A stretch of 47,656 bases of DNA, from positions 1 to 47,656 of the forward strand of contig JAKLLB010000024.1 of NCBI GenBank assembly GCA_023150345.1. Direction: 5' to 3'. The stretch comes from Aquabacterium sp. (lineage in GTDB: Bacteria; Pseudomonadota; Gammaproteobacteria; Burkholderiales; Burkholderiaceae_C). The translations under genes and the position numbers were made by a program. Positions within the stretch are counted from its first letter, which is position 1. Each line of letters opens with the position of its first letter. Shown piece by piece: positions 7,492 to 16,880 of the stretch. The notes under the pieces were generated by a model that was given only the letters and a program-made list of their open reading frames with translations, did not search any database and had not been told where the DNA came from.

Positions 7492-8775
7492 ATGGATGCA
7501 TTGAGCTCGCTACATGCCAGCCTGGACCAGGGTGCACGCCACCGGGGCGCGAAGCTGGTCACCCACGCACACCAGCTCAGCGAGGCACGCCCCACGCTGA
7601 CGTCGGAGCACACCAACGAAGAGGTGCGAGGCTTCTTTGCGCAGAACGAGGCGCAAAACAACATCGCCATCGTCGACGATGGCCGTCCGATCGGGCTCAT
7701 CAATCGCAACATGTTCATGGAGGCGTACGCCCGCCCCTTCGCCCGGGACGTGTTCGGCAGGCGCTCGTGCATCGCCTGGATGCACAAGGAGCCGCTGGTG
7801 GTCGACGAGAACACGGCGCTGGAGCCGTTGATCGCGGCGGCTGTGAGCACCGGCGAGCGCGTGCTCAAGGATGGCTTCATCACTGTCGATGCACAGGGCA
7901 TCTACACCGGCATCGGCACCGGCTTCTCGCTGGTCCAGGCCATGAGTGCCCTCGAGGCCGAGAAGACACGCCAATTGCTCGACAGCATCCACTATGCCAG
8001 CCGCATCCAGCGCGCCTATCTGAAGGCTTCCAACGAGTCGGTCCAACGCGGGCTCCCCGGTCATGGACTGCTCTGGCAACCCCGTGACATCGTGGGCGGC
8101 GACTGCTACTTCTTCCGCGACTTCGACGACGGCATGCTCGGCGGGCTGATCGACTGCACCGGGCATGGCGTGCCGGGCGCATTCATGACCTTGATCGCCC
8201 TGTCGTGGATGGAGCAGATGGCCACGCAGGGCTACGATCGCGACGACCCGGGTGCTCTCTTGGCGCGGTTGAACCGATTCGTCAAGACCGTGATCGACCA
8301 GCGCCAGGCCGACAAGGGATGGCTGGGCGAGGCTGCACTGCAGGCCGACGACGGCATGGACGCGGCCCTGTTCTGGATGCCCAGGGGCGAGGCCACCTTG
8401 CGCTGGTCGAGCGCACGCCTGCCGCTGTTCGTGGCCGAGCCGGGCAAGCCGCTGCGGCTCATCGACGGTGATCGTGCCGCAGTGGGCTATGCCAGCACCG
8501 ACATGGACCATCAGTGGCCGAACCACGAACTGGCCCTCACCCCGAATCAGCGCCTGCTGGCCGTGACAGACGGAATCATCGACCAGGTCGGTGGCCCACG
8601 CCGCATCGCGCTGGGCAAGCGCCGCCTGGGCGAGTTCTTCCAGCAGGTCTGCGCCGACCGGCCCGAGCGCATCGCCGTTGCGCTGGAAGCCCATTTCACC
8701 GACTGGCAGGGCAGCGAGAGACGGCGCGACGACGTCACCGCGCTGTGCTGGTCCTTGGACGGAGCGCGCTCATGA
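7492..8775 (+). CDS. CBS-domain PP2C/SpoIIE-type protein phosphatase (SiaA-like)
   Basis: The 427-residue protein starts at ATG 7492 after a GGAG site. Its N-terminal half (about 20-160) is a CBS-like pair, with IAIVDDGRPIGLINR and CIAWMHKEPLVVDENTA. A linker helix leads into a PP2C/SpoIIE phosphatase domain (about 185-427) with the metal-binding motifs WQPRDIVGGDCYFF, LIDCTGHGVPGAFM, LLAVTDGIIDQVGG and RRDDVTALCW. SiaA of P. aeruginosa dephosphorylates SiaC but senses through a periplasmic domain and HAMP. Here the sensor is a cytoplasmic CBS pair resembling that of the upstream EAL-CBS-GGDEF protein. The likely substrate is the SiaC-like protein two genes downstream. The stop overlaps the next ATG (ATGA). 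Confidence 0.82.
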   Translation: MDALSSLHASLDQGARHRGAKLVTHAHQLSEARPTLTSEHTNEEVRGFFAQNEAQNNIAIVDDGRPIGLINRNMFMEAYARPFARDVFGRRSCIAWMHKEPLVVDENTALEPLIAAAVSTGERVLKDGFITVDAQGIYTGIGTGFSLVQAMSALEAEKTRQLLDSIHYASRIQRAYLKASNESVQRGLPGHGLLWQPRDIVGGDCYFFRDFDDGMLGGLIDCTGHGVPGAFMTLIALSWMEQMATQGYDRDDPGALLARLNRFVKTVIDQRQADKGWLGEAALQADDGMDAALFWMPRGEATLRWSSARLPLFVAEPGKPLRLIDGDRAAVGYASTDMDHQWPNHELALTPNQRLLAVTDGIIDQVGGPRRIALGKRRLGEFFQQVCADRPERIAVALEAHFTDWQGSERRRDDVTALCWSLDGARS

Positions 8776-9344
8776 AGCTGGACGACTACCGTGCACTGGA
8801 ACAGGCTGCGGCGGCCAACGGCATGCTGTTCTTCCACCAGGGCGAGATGACCGCCCAGGTGGTGGAAGTGGCCGGGCGGCAGCTGCGCGCATGCCTCGAC
8901 GACGAGGGCGTGGGCGGACCCCTGGCGCGGCGCGTGTTCTCGACCTTCGTGGAGATGGCGCAGAACGTCATCCACTACGGCGCCGACGAAGGCGGCGAGA
9001 CCCCGACCCGCATGGCCACGATCGCCCTGGGTCGTTCGGTAGACCCGGACCAGCGTTACTGGCTGGTGTGCAGCAACCGCGTGCAGGTGCAGGACATCGC
9101 GCGCCTGGACGAGAAGCTGCGCGCGGTGCAGTCGATGTCCGCTGACGAGATCAAGGCGGCCTACCGCTCACAGCTGCGCAACGATGCCCACGCCGAGACC
9201 GACCGCATCAGCAAGGGTGCCGGCCTGGGCCTGCTGACCATCGCTCGCGATGCACGCGCACCACTGGAGTACGGCTTTGCGTCCGAGGCCACCGATGCCG
9301 AAGGTCGCGCGCATGCGCGCTTCTTCATCAAGGCCGTGTTCTGA
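8772..9344 (+). CDS. siaB: SiaB-family protein kinase
   Basis: This 190-residue protein resembles SiaB, the small GHKL-type kinase that phosphorylates SiaC. A Bergerat-fold N-box is visible in FVEMAQNVIHYG and a G-box in GAGLGLLTIARDA. The start overlaps the phosphatase stop by four bases, which implies translational coupling and balanced amounts of kinase and phosphatase. The SiaC-like gene follows after 32 bases. The family assignment comes from motif order and gene context, not an alignment search. Confidence 0.8.
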   Translation: MKLDDYRALEQAAAANGMLFFHQGEMTAQVVEVAGRQLRACLDDEGVGGPLARRVFSTFVEMAQNVIHYGADEGGETPTRMATIALGRSVDPDQRYWLVCSNRVQVQDIARLDEKLRAVQSMSADEIKAAYRSQLRNDAHAETDRISKGAGLGLLTIARDARAPLEYGFASEATDAEGRAHARFFIKAVF

Positions 9345-9376
9345 ACCGTCTCAATCCACCCACGGGAGCTGAAATC

Positions 9377-9763
9377 ATGAGTCACCTGCACATGCCCGCC
9401 GCGGCCACCACTCCGCAAGTCGACTTCTATGCGGCGCGGCGCCGCCTGGTCATCGACGGCGAGTGTTTCCCGGAGGATCCGCTGGCCTTCTTCGAACCCA
9501 TCTTTGCCGCACTGCGACGCCACCTCGGCGTCAACCCCACGGAGCCGATCGAGGCACTGGTGCGCCTGCGCTACGTGAACAGCGCGTCGACCAAGGCGTT
9601 TCGCAACCTGATGCTGATGCTCGAGGAGTGCGGCAAGGGAGGAGCCAGCGTCACCGTGTTCTGGGAGCACGACGAGGAAGACGACGCCATGGCCGAGCTG
9701 GGCCAGGACATCACCTGGGACCTGCACTACATCACGATGCAGTCCGGCGCGCTGAGCAGCTGA
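9377..9763 (+). CDS. siaC: SiaC-family regulatory phosphoprotein (DUF1987-like)
   Basis: The 128-residue protein fits SiaC in size and pattern: an N-terminal strand region, RRLVIDGECFPEDPLAFF, then LVRLRYVNSASTKAFRNLM and a C-terminal region with VTVFWEHDEEDDAM. In P. aeruginosa a threonine of SiaC in the equivalent segment is phosphorylated by SiaB and dephosphorylated by SiaA, and unphosphorylated SiaC activates the cyclase SiaD. Here the candidate residues are S69, S71 or T72. A GGGAG site precedes the ATG. It is the last gene of the module and faces the benzoyl-CoA operon's end. Confidence 0.82.
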   Translation: MSHLHMPAAATTPQVDFYAARRRLVIDGECFPEDPLAFFEPIFAALRRHLGVNPTEPIEALVRLRYVNSASTKAFRNLMLMLEECGKGGASVTVFWEHDEEDDAMAELGQDITWDLHYITMQSGALSS

Positions 9764-9850
9764 TCGGCGCACGGCAGGCGTGCGTCCGCAGCCCGCTGCG
9801 AATGGGGTTCGACACATGCAAACGGCGACCCTGGGGCCGCCGTCTTCATG

Positions 9851-9876
9851 CATGCCCCGTCATCGGGCGGGGCATG
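9851..9876. terminator. hairpin between convergent siaC and ferredoxin genes
   Basis: CATGCCCCG (9851-9859) and CGGGGCATG (9868-9876) form a perfect 9-bp stem with an 8-base loop, six bases past the ferredoxin stop and about 90 bases past siaC. The position between converging genes suits a two-way terminator. No clear T run is present on either strand. Confidence 0.5.
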
Positions 9877-9881
9877 GGCAC

Positions 9882-10127
9882 TCAGCCGCGCAGGCTCTCG
9901 TACTTGGCCTGCAGCTCGTCGCGAGACTCGACGAAGTCCTCGTGCTGGATGATGCAGTCGGCCGGGCACACCAGCTTGCACTGGGGCTCGTCTTCAGCGC
10001 CGACGCACTCGGTGCAACGCAGCGGGTCGATGATGTAGATCGGGTCGCCGACCGAGATGGCCTCGTTCGGGCACACGGGCTTGCAGGCGTCGCAAGCGGT
10101 GCAGTCTTCGGTGATGCGCAGTGCCAT
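9882..10127 (-). CDS. fdx: 2[4Fe-4S] ferredoxin, electron donor of benzoyl-CoA reductase
   Basis: An 81-residue ferredoxin starting MALRITEDC, with an AGGAG site in front. It has two cysteine clusters: CTACDACKPVCP and the long-spaced CTECVGAEDEPQCKLVCP, in which eight residues separate the second and third cysteine. That insertion is typical of the Allochromatium/Thauera type of low-potential ferredoxin used by benzoyl-CoA reductase. It is the last gene of the bcr operon, 32 bases behind bcrD. KorAB, encoded divergently, would reduce it and BcrCBAD would oxidise it. Confidence 0.93.
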   Translation of the reverse strand: MALRITEDCTACDACKPVCPNEAISVGDPIYIIDPLRCTECVGAEDEPQCKLVCPADCIIQHEDFVESRDELQAKYESLRG

Positions 10128-10159
10128 TTGTATCGTGCTCCTGGGTGTCGATGGATGCC

Positions 10160-11002
10160 TCAGGCCGCGGCGACGGCCTCGAGCTGGTTCAGGCGCTCGT
10201 GGCGGTATGCCCCCCACAGTGCCGCGCCGATGGCGCCAGCATAGATCGAATCGGGGTTCGAAACCGCCTCGACCTTCACCTTCTCGTTGACCATTTCCTC
10301 TTGAATCGCCGCGAGCAGTCCGGTATCGAGGGCCAGGCCGCCGGTCATCAGCGCCACGCCTTCCTTCACGCCGGTCACCTTGAGCAGCTTGACGATGCGT
10401 GAGGCCATCGACAAGTGGATGCCCTTGAGGATGTCGGGCGTGGCGATGCCGCGGCTGACCATGTTGATGACGTCAGTCTCGGCCAGCACGGCGCAGATCG
10501 AGCTCACCTTCTCCGGGTCCTGCGAGGTCCTGGACAGCGGGCCGATCTCCTCGACGGCCACGCCCAGGTATCGGGCAATGTTCTCGAGGAACTGGCCGGA
10601 ACCCGAGGCGCATTGGCTGGTCATCTTGTACGACAGCACCTTGCCGCGCTCGTCGATCGAGATGGCACGGCCGTTGAGCGCGCCGATGTCCACCACCGCA
10701 CGGGCGCGCGGGTCGAGGAACACGCCGCCGCGGGCGTGCGTGGTCATCGAGTAGAAGTGGCCGGTGGAGAACTTGACGTTCTCGCCTTCGCCGGTGGTCG
10801 CGGTGTAGGCGATGTCCTCGGGCTTGAGGCCGGCGTCGGCCAGCACGCCTTCGTAGCCCTCGCGTGCCAGCGTCATGGGGTCGCGGCGGCGGATGCGCTC
10901 GCAGCGCTTGGCCAGCCACTCGTGCTTGTCGCCATCGTTGCGGAACAGCGTGGTCTTCACCGCGCCGGAGCCGATGTCGATGCCGATGGTGTAGGTCGTC
11001 AT
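10160..11002 (-). CDS. bcrD: benzoyl-CoA reductase subunit D (ATPase subunit)
   Basis: The 280-residue protein is one of the two ASKHA-fold ATPase subunits that couple ATP hydrolysis to electron transfer into the ring-reducing BcrBC half. The first phosphate loop is TIGIDIGSGAVKTTLF near the N-terminus. VDIGALNGRAISID is the second ATPase motif, and SQCASGSGQFLENIARYLG carries a cysteine that in the family ligates the [4Fe-4S] cluster shared between BcrA and BcrD. The C-terminal MTGGLALDTGLL is the adenosine motif. Length matches Thauera BcrD (about 280). It lies 22 bases behind bcrA. Confidence 0.94.
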   Translation of the reverse strand: MTTYTIGIDIGSGAVKTTLFRNDGDKHEWLAKRCERIRRRDPMTLAREGYEGVLADAGLKPEDIAYTATTGEGENVKFSTGHFYSMTTHARGGVFLDPRARAVVDIGALNGRAISIDERGKVLSYKMTSQCASGSGQFLENIARYLGVAVEEIGPLSRTSQDPEKVSSICAVLAETDVINMVSRGIATPDILKGIHLSMASRIVKLLKVTGVKEGVALMTGGLALDTGLLAAIQEEMVNEKVKVEAVSNPDSIYAGAIGAALWGAYRHERLNQLEAVAAA

Positions 11003-11024
11003 GGGTTGTGCTCCTTGCGGGTCT

Positions 11025-12365
11025 TCAGGCGCGGGCTTCCGCGGTCTTGCCTTCTTCCACCACCGCGCGCCAGGCAAAGGTAGCGCCGCCCAGCGCGCCG
11101 GTGTAGATGGAGTCGGGGTTGATGTTCAGCGTGAGCTTGCCGTAGTTCTCCTCGACGAGCTCGTTGAGCGCCTTCACCGCGGCCTCGTTCTTGGCCACGC
11201 CACCGGTGAAGGTGAACTCGTCGCGGATGCCGCCCGAGCGCGCCAGGATGGACATTGCACGCAGGATGATGGCGCGGTGCAGGCCGGCCATGATGTCCTC
11301 GCGCTTGTCGCCCAGCGCCAGCCGGTCGCGCAGCTCGGCGCCGGCAAACACGGTGCAGGTCGAGTTGATGCGGATGTTCTTGGTCGACTGCATGGCCATC
11401 GGCCCCAGTTCGTGCAAGCCCATGTTCATCTCGTCGGCGATGTAGCCGAGGTAGCGTCCGCAGCCGGCCGCGCAGCGGTCGTTCATCTGGAAGCTCTCGA
11501 CGATGCCCTGCGGGTCGACCTGAATGGCCTTGGTGTCCTGGCCGCCGATGTCGAGCACCGTGGCCGTGCCCGGGTACATCACGTGCGCACCCAGGCCGTG
11601 GCAGAGGATCTCGCTGCGGATGTGCTCCTTGCTGAAGGGCAGGCGCGCGCGGCCGTAGCCGGTGCCCACGACGTAGGTCTCTTCCATCTCGGTGTCGAGC
11701 ACGCCCTTGATCGGCGCCTCGATCTGGGCACGCCGCGAGGACATTTCGGGCATCGCGACGAAGCTGCGCTCCAGTGCGGCCAGCAGGTGGCGACGCACCG
11801 AGTCTCCGTAGACCCGGTTCTCGACCTCGATGATCGAGCGGTCGAACAGGTTCAGCAGTGCGTCGTAGCGGATGCCCACTTCCTTCGCCACCACTTCGCC
11901 CGTGGCCAGGTACTGGCTGCCGGCGATGTCGCGGAAGAAGTCGCTCTTGCGCTTGGCACCCGGCGCGAACAGCGCCGGCGCTTCGACCGTCAGGCGCTTG
12001 AAAACCTCGGCCAGCGCCTCGCCCACGGCCTTGTTCGAGTCGGCCAGGCGGGCCGTCTCGATGGCGCGGTGGCAGGTGGCTTCCAGGTCCTTGAGCTGCT
12101 CGAGGTACTGCTCGGAGCGGAAGTCACGTTCGAGCTGGCCGATGAAGCCGTCGAGCGAGCCGTTGAGCGCACCGCTGCCTGCCAGTGCCTGGCGGAACAG
12201 GTGGAAGCGCCCGTTGATCAGGGCCTCGGTCTTGGCCACCGCGGCGGCGGTGTCGTAGTTGGAACGGGAATTGGTGATTCCGCGACCGAGGACGTTCTGG
12301 TTCTCGTCGATGACCACCGCCTTGGTGGTCGTCGAGCCGAGGTCGATGCCGATGAAGCAACGCAT
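11025..12365 (-). CDS. bcrA: benzoyl-CoA reductase subunit A (ATPase subunit)
   Basis: This 446-residue subunit is the longer ASKHA ATPase partner of BcrD. It begins [20 protein letters not shown], the phosphate-1 loop. It then has a BcrA-specific helical insert (about residues 60-230), the second ATPase motif [16 protein letters not shown], the cluster-binding stretch [20 protein letters not shown], and the adenosine motif [15 protein letters not shown]. Length agrees with Thauera-type BcrA (about 440). The ATG at 12365 is 23 bases after bcrB. Together with BcrD it forms the ATP-hydrolysing module that takes electrons from the ferredoxin. Confidence 0.94.
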   Translation of the reverse strand: MRCFIGIDLGSTTTKAVVIDENQNVLGRGITNSRSNYDTAAAVAKTEALINGRFHLFRQALAGSGALNGSLDGFIGQLERDFRSEQYLEQLKDLEATCHRAIETARLADSNKAVGEALAEVFKRLTVEAPALFAPGAKRKSDFFRDIAGSQYLATGEVVAKEVGIRYDALLNLFDRSIIEVENRVYGDSVRRHLLAALERSFVAMPEMSSRRAQIEAPIKGVLDTEMEETYVVGTGYGRARLPFSKEHIRSEILCHGLGAHVMYPGTATVLDIGGQDTKAIQVDPQGIVESFQMNDRCAAGCGRYLGYIADEMNMGLHELGPMAMQSTKNIRINSTCTVFAGAELRDRLALGDKREDIMAGLHRAIILRAMSILARSGGIRDEFTFTGGVAKNEAAVKALNELVEENYGKLTLNINPDSIYTGALGGATFAWRAVVEEGKTAEARA

Positions 12366-12388
12366 GGTGTGGTTCTCCTCGTGCGGGT

Positions 12389-13729
12389 TCAGGCTGCAAG
12401 GCCGGCCATGGCGGCCGTGCGCTTTTGCTTGACCATCTGGAAGTAGCTCTCGAGCCGGTTCTTGACGTTGGCCGCCGAGAAGTAGCGCGGATCGACGAGG
12501 TCGGTCTCGATGAAGGCGGCCGGCTTGCCGGTGCGCTTCTCCACCTCGCGCAGGATCAACAGCTGGCCCGCCGAGAAGCTGTTGCAGCTCTTGATGGAGT
12601 TGATCAGCAGACCATCGGCCTGGTACTCGTCGATGTACTTGCAGATCATGTCGATCCGCGAGGGCAGGTTCAGGTTGGTGTAGCAGCCCAGGCAGTACTC
12701 GGCCAGCGACTCCAGCGGGTGATCCGGATCGTGGCGGAAGCCGAAGTCGTACAGGCCGCCCACCTTGGCGTAGGTGGAGCTCACCACCACGGCACCCTCT
12801 TCGTAGAACATCTTCCAGAAGTCGCGGAAGCTGGTCCAGTTCGGCGGGCCCTCGACCACCAGGCGGTACTTCTCCTCGCCCATGTCGCCGTCGGGCGTGA
12901 CCGGGCCCTTGCCCAGGCGCACGCGCTCCTCGATTTCGCGGCGCAGCACCTCGTAGTACTGCGTGGCCTCGGGCGTGCCGCGGAAGGCGGTGAAGATGGG
13001 ACCGATGTAGTACACCGCGCCGAAGTAGCCGTCGATCGGGCTGGGCCGGTTCTTGGCCGACTGCAGCACCTTGACCAGGTCCTCCTCGGCCTTGACCGAC
13101 TCCTTCATGTACTGGCGCAGGCGGTCGATGTCGAACTTGACGCCGGAGATGCGCTCGAGGGTCGGGATCACCGTTTCCTTGAGCTGCTTGACGACGTAGT
13201 CGCGCATGTTGGGCGCGATCTTGCCCTCGCCCTGGTAGGGCACGTGCAGCATCACGGTCTCGCAGCCGTACTTGTGGCGCACCAGCTCGAACCACTTCAT
13301 GAACGTGAAGCAGCCGGTGTAGCTCAGCAGCAGCACATCGGGCCGGGGCATCGGGTCACCGGTGGGGCCGATTTCGCCGCCCATCATCATGCCCAGGTCG
13401 GCCTTGACGTAGGTGCAGACGTCCTCGGACTGGCCGTCGCGCTCGGCGTCCATGATGAACTTGCCGGACTTCTTGCGCATGCCGTTCTGCAGCGCGTTGG
13501 TCTCGGGCAGGCTGCGCGCGAAGTCGAAGCACATCAGCAGCTCGTTGAGGTTGCCCGGCACGAACGTCGCCGACACCTTGCGGTTGTTCTGGCGGGCGGT
13601 GGCGAGCTCCATGTAGTTCTTGTTGATGAGCTCCTTCTGCAACCACATCGCGTCTTCCTTGACGACGTTCTGCGGCTTCTTGGCCGACCCGGTGGGGGCC
13701 GGCATCGCGATCGGGGATGTATTGGTCAT
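12389..13729 (-). CDS. bcrB: benzoyl-CoA reductase subunit B
   Basis: The 446-residue protein is one of the two subunits of the substrate-reducing half, where benzoyl-CoA is reduced to the cyclohexa-1,5-diene. It belongs to the 2-hydroxyacyl-CoA dehydratase/HgdB-like family. Cysteines in family positions are seen in [31 protein letters not shown] and [14 protein letters not shown]. The N-terminus has about 20 variable residues before [16 protein letters not shown]. It follows bcrC by 26 bases. With BcrC it should carry two [4Fe-4S] clusters. Confidence 0.93.
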   Translation of the reverse strand: MTNTSPIAMPAPTGSAKKPQNVVKEDAMWLQKELINKNYMELATARQNNRKVSATFVPGNLNELLMCFDFARSLPETNALQNGMRKKSGKFIMDAERDGQSEDVCTYVKADLGMMMGGEIGPTGDPMPRPDVLLLSYTGCFTFMKWFELVRHKYGCETVMLHVPYQGEGKIAPNMRDYVVKQLKETVIPTLERISGVKFDIDRLRQYMKESVKAEEDLVKVLQSAKNRPSPIDGYFGAVYYIGPIFTAFRGTPEATQYYEVLRREIEERVRLGKGPVTPDGDMGEEKYRLVVEGPPNWTSFRDFWKMFYEEGAVVVSSTYAKVGGLYDFGFRHDPDHPLESLAEYCLGCYTNLNLPSRIDMICKYIDEYQADGLLINSIKSCNSFSAGQLLILREVEKRTGKPAAFIETDLVDPRYFSAANVKNRLESYFQMVKQKRTAAMAGLAA

Positions 13730-13755
13730 CGTGGGCCTCGTCAGCGGGTTGGGTT

Positions 13756-14937
13756 TCAGGCGACAGCGTTCCAGAGCTTGATCGAGTCGGCGAAGGTGCC
13801 CGCCTGCTCGCGGATGGGCGCCATCTGGCCGGTGTTCTCGGCGTACTTGAACGCGGTGTGCGGGATGCCGTGCTGACTCAGCACGTCCTGCAGCATCGGA
13901 CGCTCGAGCAGGGCCGGGTCGCAGAACGACGGCGCGGCAAACACCACACCCTCGGCGCCACGGGTCTTGACCTGCTTCATCAGGAAGACGCCCTTTTCCT
14001 CGCGGGTGGCGTCGTACTTGGCTGCCGTCGAGGCCGAGCGGTGCAGGAAGGCCTTGGACAGCTCGGCCAGAGGATCGCCGTCGGTGGGCACGTCATCGAG
14101 CAGCCAGCGGGTGACCAGGCAGAAGTCGTCGTCGACGATGTAGCAGCCCGACATCTCGATCGACTTGATGAGTGCCAGCGGCGGCTGCTCGCAGAAGCTG
14201 CCGTTGATGACGACGCGGGCGTTGTCGCGCTTGGGCCGCTGCACCTTCTCGGCCGCCACCAGGTAGTCGCGCACGAGCTGGGTGTGGTCTTCGACCGGCA
14301 GCACCATGCCCGCACGCAGCAGCAGGTAGACCTCGGAAGTCGGGGCCTGCCACGGCGAGGCCGCACGGTAGGCGTACAGGTCGCGAATCGCCTTGCGGTT
14401 CTCGTTGAAGACGGCGATCGAGGCGTTCAGCTCGGCATCGGTGATGGGCTGGCCGCGCAGCTTGCCCAGATCGTCACGGATGTGCTGCATCTCCTCCTGG
14501 TAGAACTTGCCGCCCACGCCGTCCTGGTAGTTCTGCGGCACGTCGACGTAGCGCACGTACTTGTCCTTGAACAGGATCTGCCACATGCCCGACAGGTTGC
14601 GGATCACGTCGCAGATGCTGGGGAACAGCATGCCGTCCAGGCAATCGAGGCGGCCCGTCAGGCCCAGCTCGATGGTCGAGCGCGGGATGCGGCAGATGTA
14701 GCTCTGGTAGTAGGCATCGCCCTGGATCACCTCGAGCTGGTCGCCGCCGCCCATGATGCCCACGGACAACATGCCTGCGGCATGGATGAGCTCGCGCGGC
14801 ACGTAGACCGGCATGTAGCCGATGGCCTTGCGGCCCGGCACAGCGGCCTTCCATTGCTTGACGGCATTGAACTGCAGGTCTTCGAACAGCGACTCGCAGC
14901 GCTGGACGATCTGCTGGACTTCGGAGGTTTGGCTCAT
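13756..14937 (-). CDS. bcrC: benzoyl-CoA reductase subunit C
   Basis: The 393-residue partner of BcrB in the ring-reducing module, again an HgdB/FldC-like fold. It starts MSQTSEVQQIVQRCESLFED one base after the dch stop codon. The N-terminal part has GYMPVYVPRELIHAAGMLSV, the substrate-lobe sequence of the family. Conserved cysteines occur in QSYICRIPRSTIEL, LDCLDGMLFPSICD and SGCYIVDDDFCLVTRW. Thauera BcrC is about 385 residues, so the gene looks complete. An in-frame start further upstream would run into dch and is rejected. Confidence 0.93.
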   Translation of the reverse strand: MSQTSEVQQIVQRCESLFEDLQFNAVKQWKAAVPGRKAIGYMPVYVPRELIHAAGMLSVGIMGGGDQLEVIQGDAYYQSYICRIPRSTIELGLTGRLDCLDGMLFPSICDVIRNLSGMWQILFKDKYVRYVDVPQNYQDGVGGKFYQEEMQHIRDDLGKLRGQPITDAELNASIAVFNENRKAIRDLYAYRAASPWQAPTSEVYLLLRAGMVLPVEDHTQLVRDYLVAAEKVQRPKRDNARVVINGSFCEQPPLALIKSIEMSGCYIVDDDFCLVTRWLLDDVPTDGDPLAELSKAFLHRSASTAAKYDATREEKGVFLMKQVKTRGAEGVVFAAPSFCDPALLERPMLQDVLSQHGIPHTAFKYAENTGQMAPIREQAGTFADSIKLWNAVA

Positions 14938-14938
14938 G

Positions 14939-15712
14939 TCAGCGGTGCTCCCAGTGGGGTTGGCGGCGGGCCAGGAAGGCCGCCAGGCCCTCGTTGGCAT
15001 CGTGGGTCTTCATCAAGGTGTCGAGATACAGGCGCTCGACCTCGGCCAGGCGCTCGCGCAGCTCGCGCACGCGCGGCGCACGTACGGCAGCCACGGCACA
15101 GGCCAGGGCTGCGGCGCTCTTGGGCGCCAGGTGCTCGTCGAAATAGGCCAGTGCGGCGGCCTCGGGGTCATCGGCCAGCGCATGCACCAGGCCGATGGCC
15201 TGCGCCTGCGTACCGCTGACGCTGCGCCCCGACCACAGCAGGTCTTCGGCGGCGGATTGGTTCACGCGCCAGGGCAGCAGGCACGAAGCCGCTGGCGCGA
15301 ACACGCCCAGCTTCATCTCCGGCTGCCCGAGCTGGGCATCGGGCGTGGCGAAGATCGGCCCGCCGCCCATCGCGATCTCGAGTCCGCCGCCCAGGCACTG
15401 GCCGCGCACGGCCACCAGGATGGGCTTGGGGAACTCGACCATCGTCAGGATCAGCGCATGCAGCGAGGCCAGCATGCCGGCGCAGCGCTCGGCCAGGTGC
15501 TCCTCGACGCTGGCACCGAAGCTGAAGTGCGAGCCCTCGGCATCGAGCAGCACGCCGCGCAGTGCGGCATGGCCGCGGTGCGCGTCCAGTGCCGCCTGCA
15601 GCGCGGCGATCATCGCCGCGTCGCAGATGTTGGCCTTGGGCCGGGCCAGCCGCAGGCGCAGCAGCGCGCCATCGCGGTCGAGCCAGACCTTCAGGGGCGA
15701 GGTCTCAGCCAT
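14939..15712 (-). CDS. dch: cyclohexa-1,5-diene-1-carbonyl-CoA hydratase
   Basis: This 257-residue crotonase-fold enzyme adds water to the dienoyl-CoA made by benzoyl-CoA reductase, giving 6-hydroxycyclohex-1-ene-1-carbonyl-CoA. Crotonase features include [30 protein letters not shown] in the oxyanion-hole strand, [19 protein letters not shown] and a [12 protein letters not shown] loop. The KANICDAAM stretch is typical of Dch. Its ATG lies inside the end of oah (8-base overlap), and its stop lies one base before bcrC, so translation is coupled in this part of the operon. Confidence 0.92.
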   Translation of the reverse strand: MAETSPLKVWLDRDGALLRLRLARPKANICDAAMIAALQAALDAHRGHAALRGVLLDAEGSHFSFGASVEEHLAERCAGMLASLHALILTMVEFPKPILVAVRGQCLGGGLEIAMGGGPIFATPDAQLGQPEMKLGVFAPAASCLLPWRVNQSAAEDLLWSGRSVSGTQAQAIGLVHALADDPEAAALAYFDEHLAPKSAAALACAVAAVRAPRVRELRERLAEVERLYLDTLMKTHDANEGLAAFLARRQPHWEHR

Positions 15713-16817
15713 GCTTCTTCGCCTGCGGCTGGATTTCGTCGTGCAGCGGGCCCACCCAGGCCTGGCCGGCGGCGAGCTTCTGGCGCAGCAGCACGAAGTC
15801 GACCTCGCGATCGTCCTTCGGACCTTCGTTGAACGCGGTGAAGCCGGCGCGTGCCTCGGTCACCATGTTCAGTGCCAGCCAGGCCCGCGAGTTCTCCTTG
15901 TTGCGGTTCCACGCGTCGAGCTTGGGCTTGCGCAGCTCCTCGAGTGTCTTGGTCGTGCAGTCGGGGAAGGTCAGCAGGATCTTGGCGCACAGCTCCTCGA
16001 CCTTGGCGTCGAGCATGGACAGGTCGACCTGCCCGCGCGCCATCACGGCCTTGCCTTCCTTGAGCGCATCACCCGTCTTGGCCTCGCCAAATGCATTGCG
16101 GCCGAATTCGTCGACCATGCGCTGGGTCTCGACCAGCGGGTTGGCGACGAACTTGCCGTCGACCTTCAGCGCCGGGACGATCTCGGTGAGCATGCCCATC
16201 TGGTACGCCTTGTGCGCGCTGAAGGGCTCGCACAGCACGCAGGCGGCCATGGCGCGCTCGGCTCCGATGACCACCGGCAGGAAGTCGGTTGCGCCGCCGA
16301 TCGGGGCCGAACCGTGCTTGGGGCCGGCCTGACCATAGCGGGCCAGGTCGGACGACACCGAGAAGTCGCAGGCCATGCCGATTTCCTGGCCACCGCCGAT
16401 GCGCATGCCGTTGACGCGGCAGATCACCGGCTTGTCACATGCGAGGATGGCCGAGACCATGTCGTTGAACAGCCGCATGTACTGGCGATACTCCTGCGGA
16501 TGACCGGCGTAGTACTCGGCGTACTCCTTGGTGTTGCCGCCGGTGCAGAAGGCCTTGTCGCCGGCACCGGTGAAGACCACGCAGTTCACGTCGCGCGCGT
16601 TGCTCGCGGCGCGGAAGGCCAGGATCACGCCCTTGACCATGTCGGTGGTGTACGAGTTGTACTGGCCGGGGTTGTCCAGCGTGATCCACACGTTGTACAG
16701 GCCCTCGGCCACCGTGCCGTCGGGCCGCTTGGCCGGGCGCTTTTCGTAGCGAACGCCGGGCTTGCTGATGTCGTCCACGATGTCGTGGTTCTTGAATTCG
16801 CGCATCGGTTGGCTCAT
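15705..16817 (-). CDS. oah: 6-oxocyclohex-1-ene-1-carbonyl-CoA hydrolase
   Basis: The 370-residue protein is a long crotonase-family member, close to the 377 residues of the Thauera enzyme. It hydrates and hydrolytically opens the ring of 6-oxocyclohexenecarbonyl-CoA to 3-hydroxypimelyl-CoA. Visible motifs are WITLDNPGQYNSYTTDMVKG, FTGAGDKAFCTGGNTKEYAE, CRVNGMRIGGGQEIGMACD and YGQAGPKHGSAPIGGATDF. A GGAG site lies before the ATG. It is the second gene of the operon, 63 bases behind had, and overlaps dch by 8 bases. Confidence 0.94.
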   Translation of the reverse strand: MSQPMREFKNHDIVDDISKPGVRYEKRPAKRPDGTVAEGLYNVWITLDNPGQYNSYTTDMVKGVILAFRAASNARDVNCVVFTGAGDKAFCTGGNTKEYAEYYAGHPQEYRQYMRLFNDMVSAILACDKPVICRVNGMRIGGGQEIGMACDFSVSSDLARYGQAGPKHGSAPIGGATDFLPVVIGAERAMAACVLCEPFSAHKAYQMGMLTEIVPALKVDGKFVANPLVETQRMVDEFGRNAFGEAKTGDALKEGKAVMARGQVDLSMLDAKVEELCAKILLTFPDCTTKTLEELRKPKLDAWNRNKENSRAWLALNMVTEARAGFTAFNEGPKDDREVDFVLLRQKLAAGQAWVGPLHDEIQPQAKKHG

Positions 16818-16880
16818 GGATGTTCTCCGTTGTATTGGCTGGTGACGGCGTAAGACCTGCGGGTCAGCCCGGGTTGGCGT

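Noticed and set aside
5496-7901. Long open frame (about 800 codons) on the minus strand across the c-di-GMP gene
   Set aside because: It is antisense to a protein with clear EAL, CBS and GGDEF motifs. Its translation shows no domain and has a skewed composition (His, Arg, Gln), as expected from third-position GC bias.
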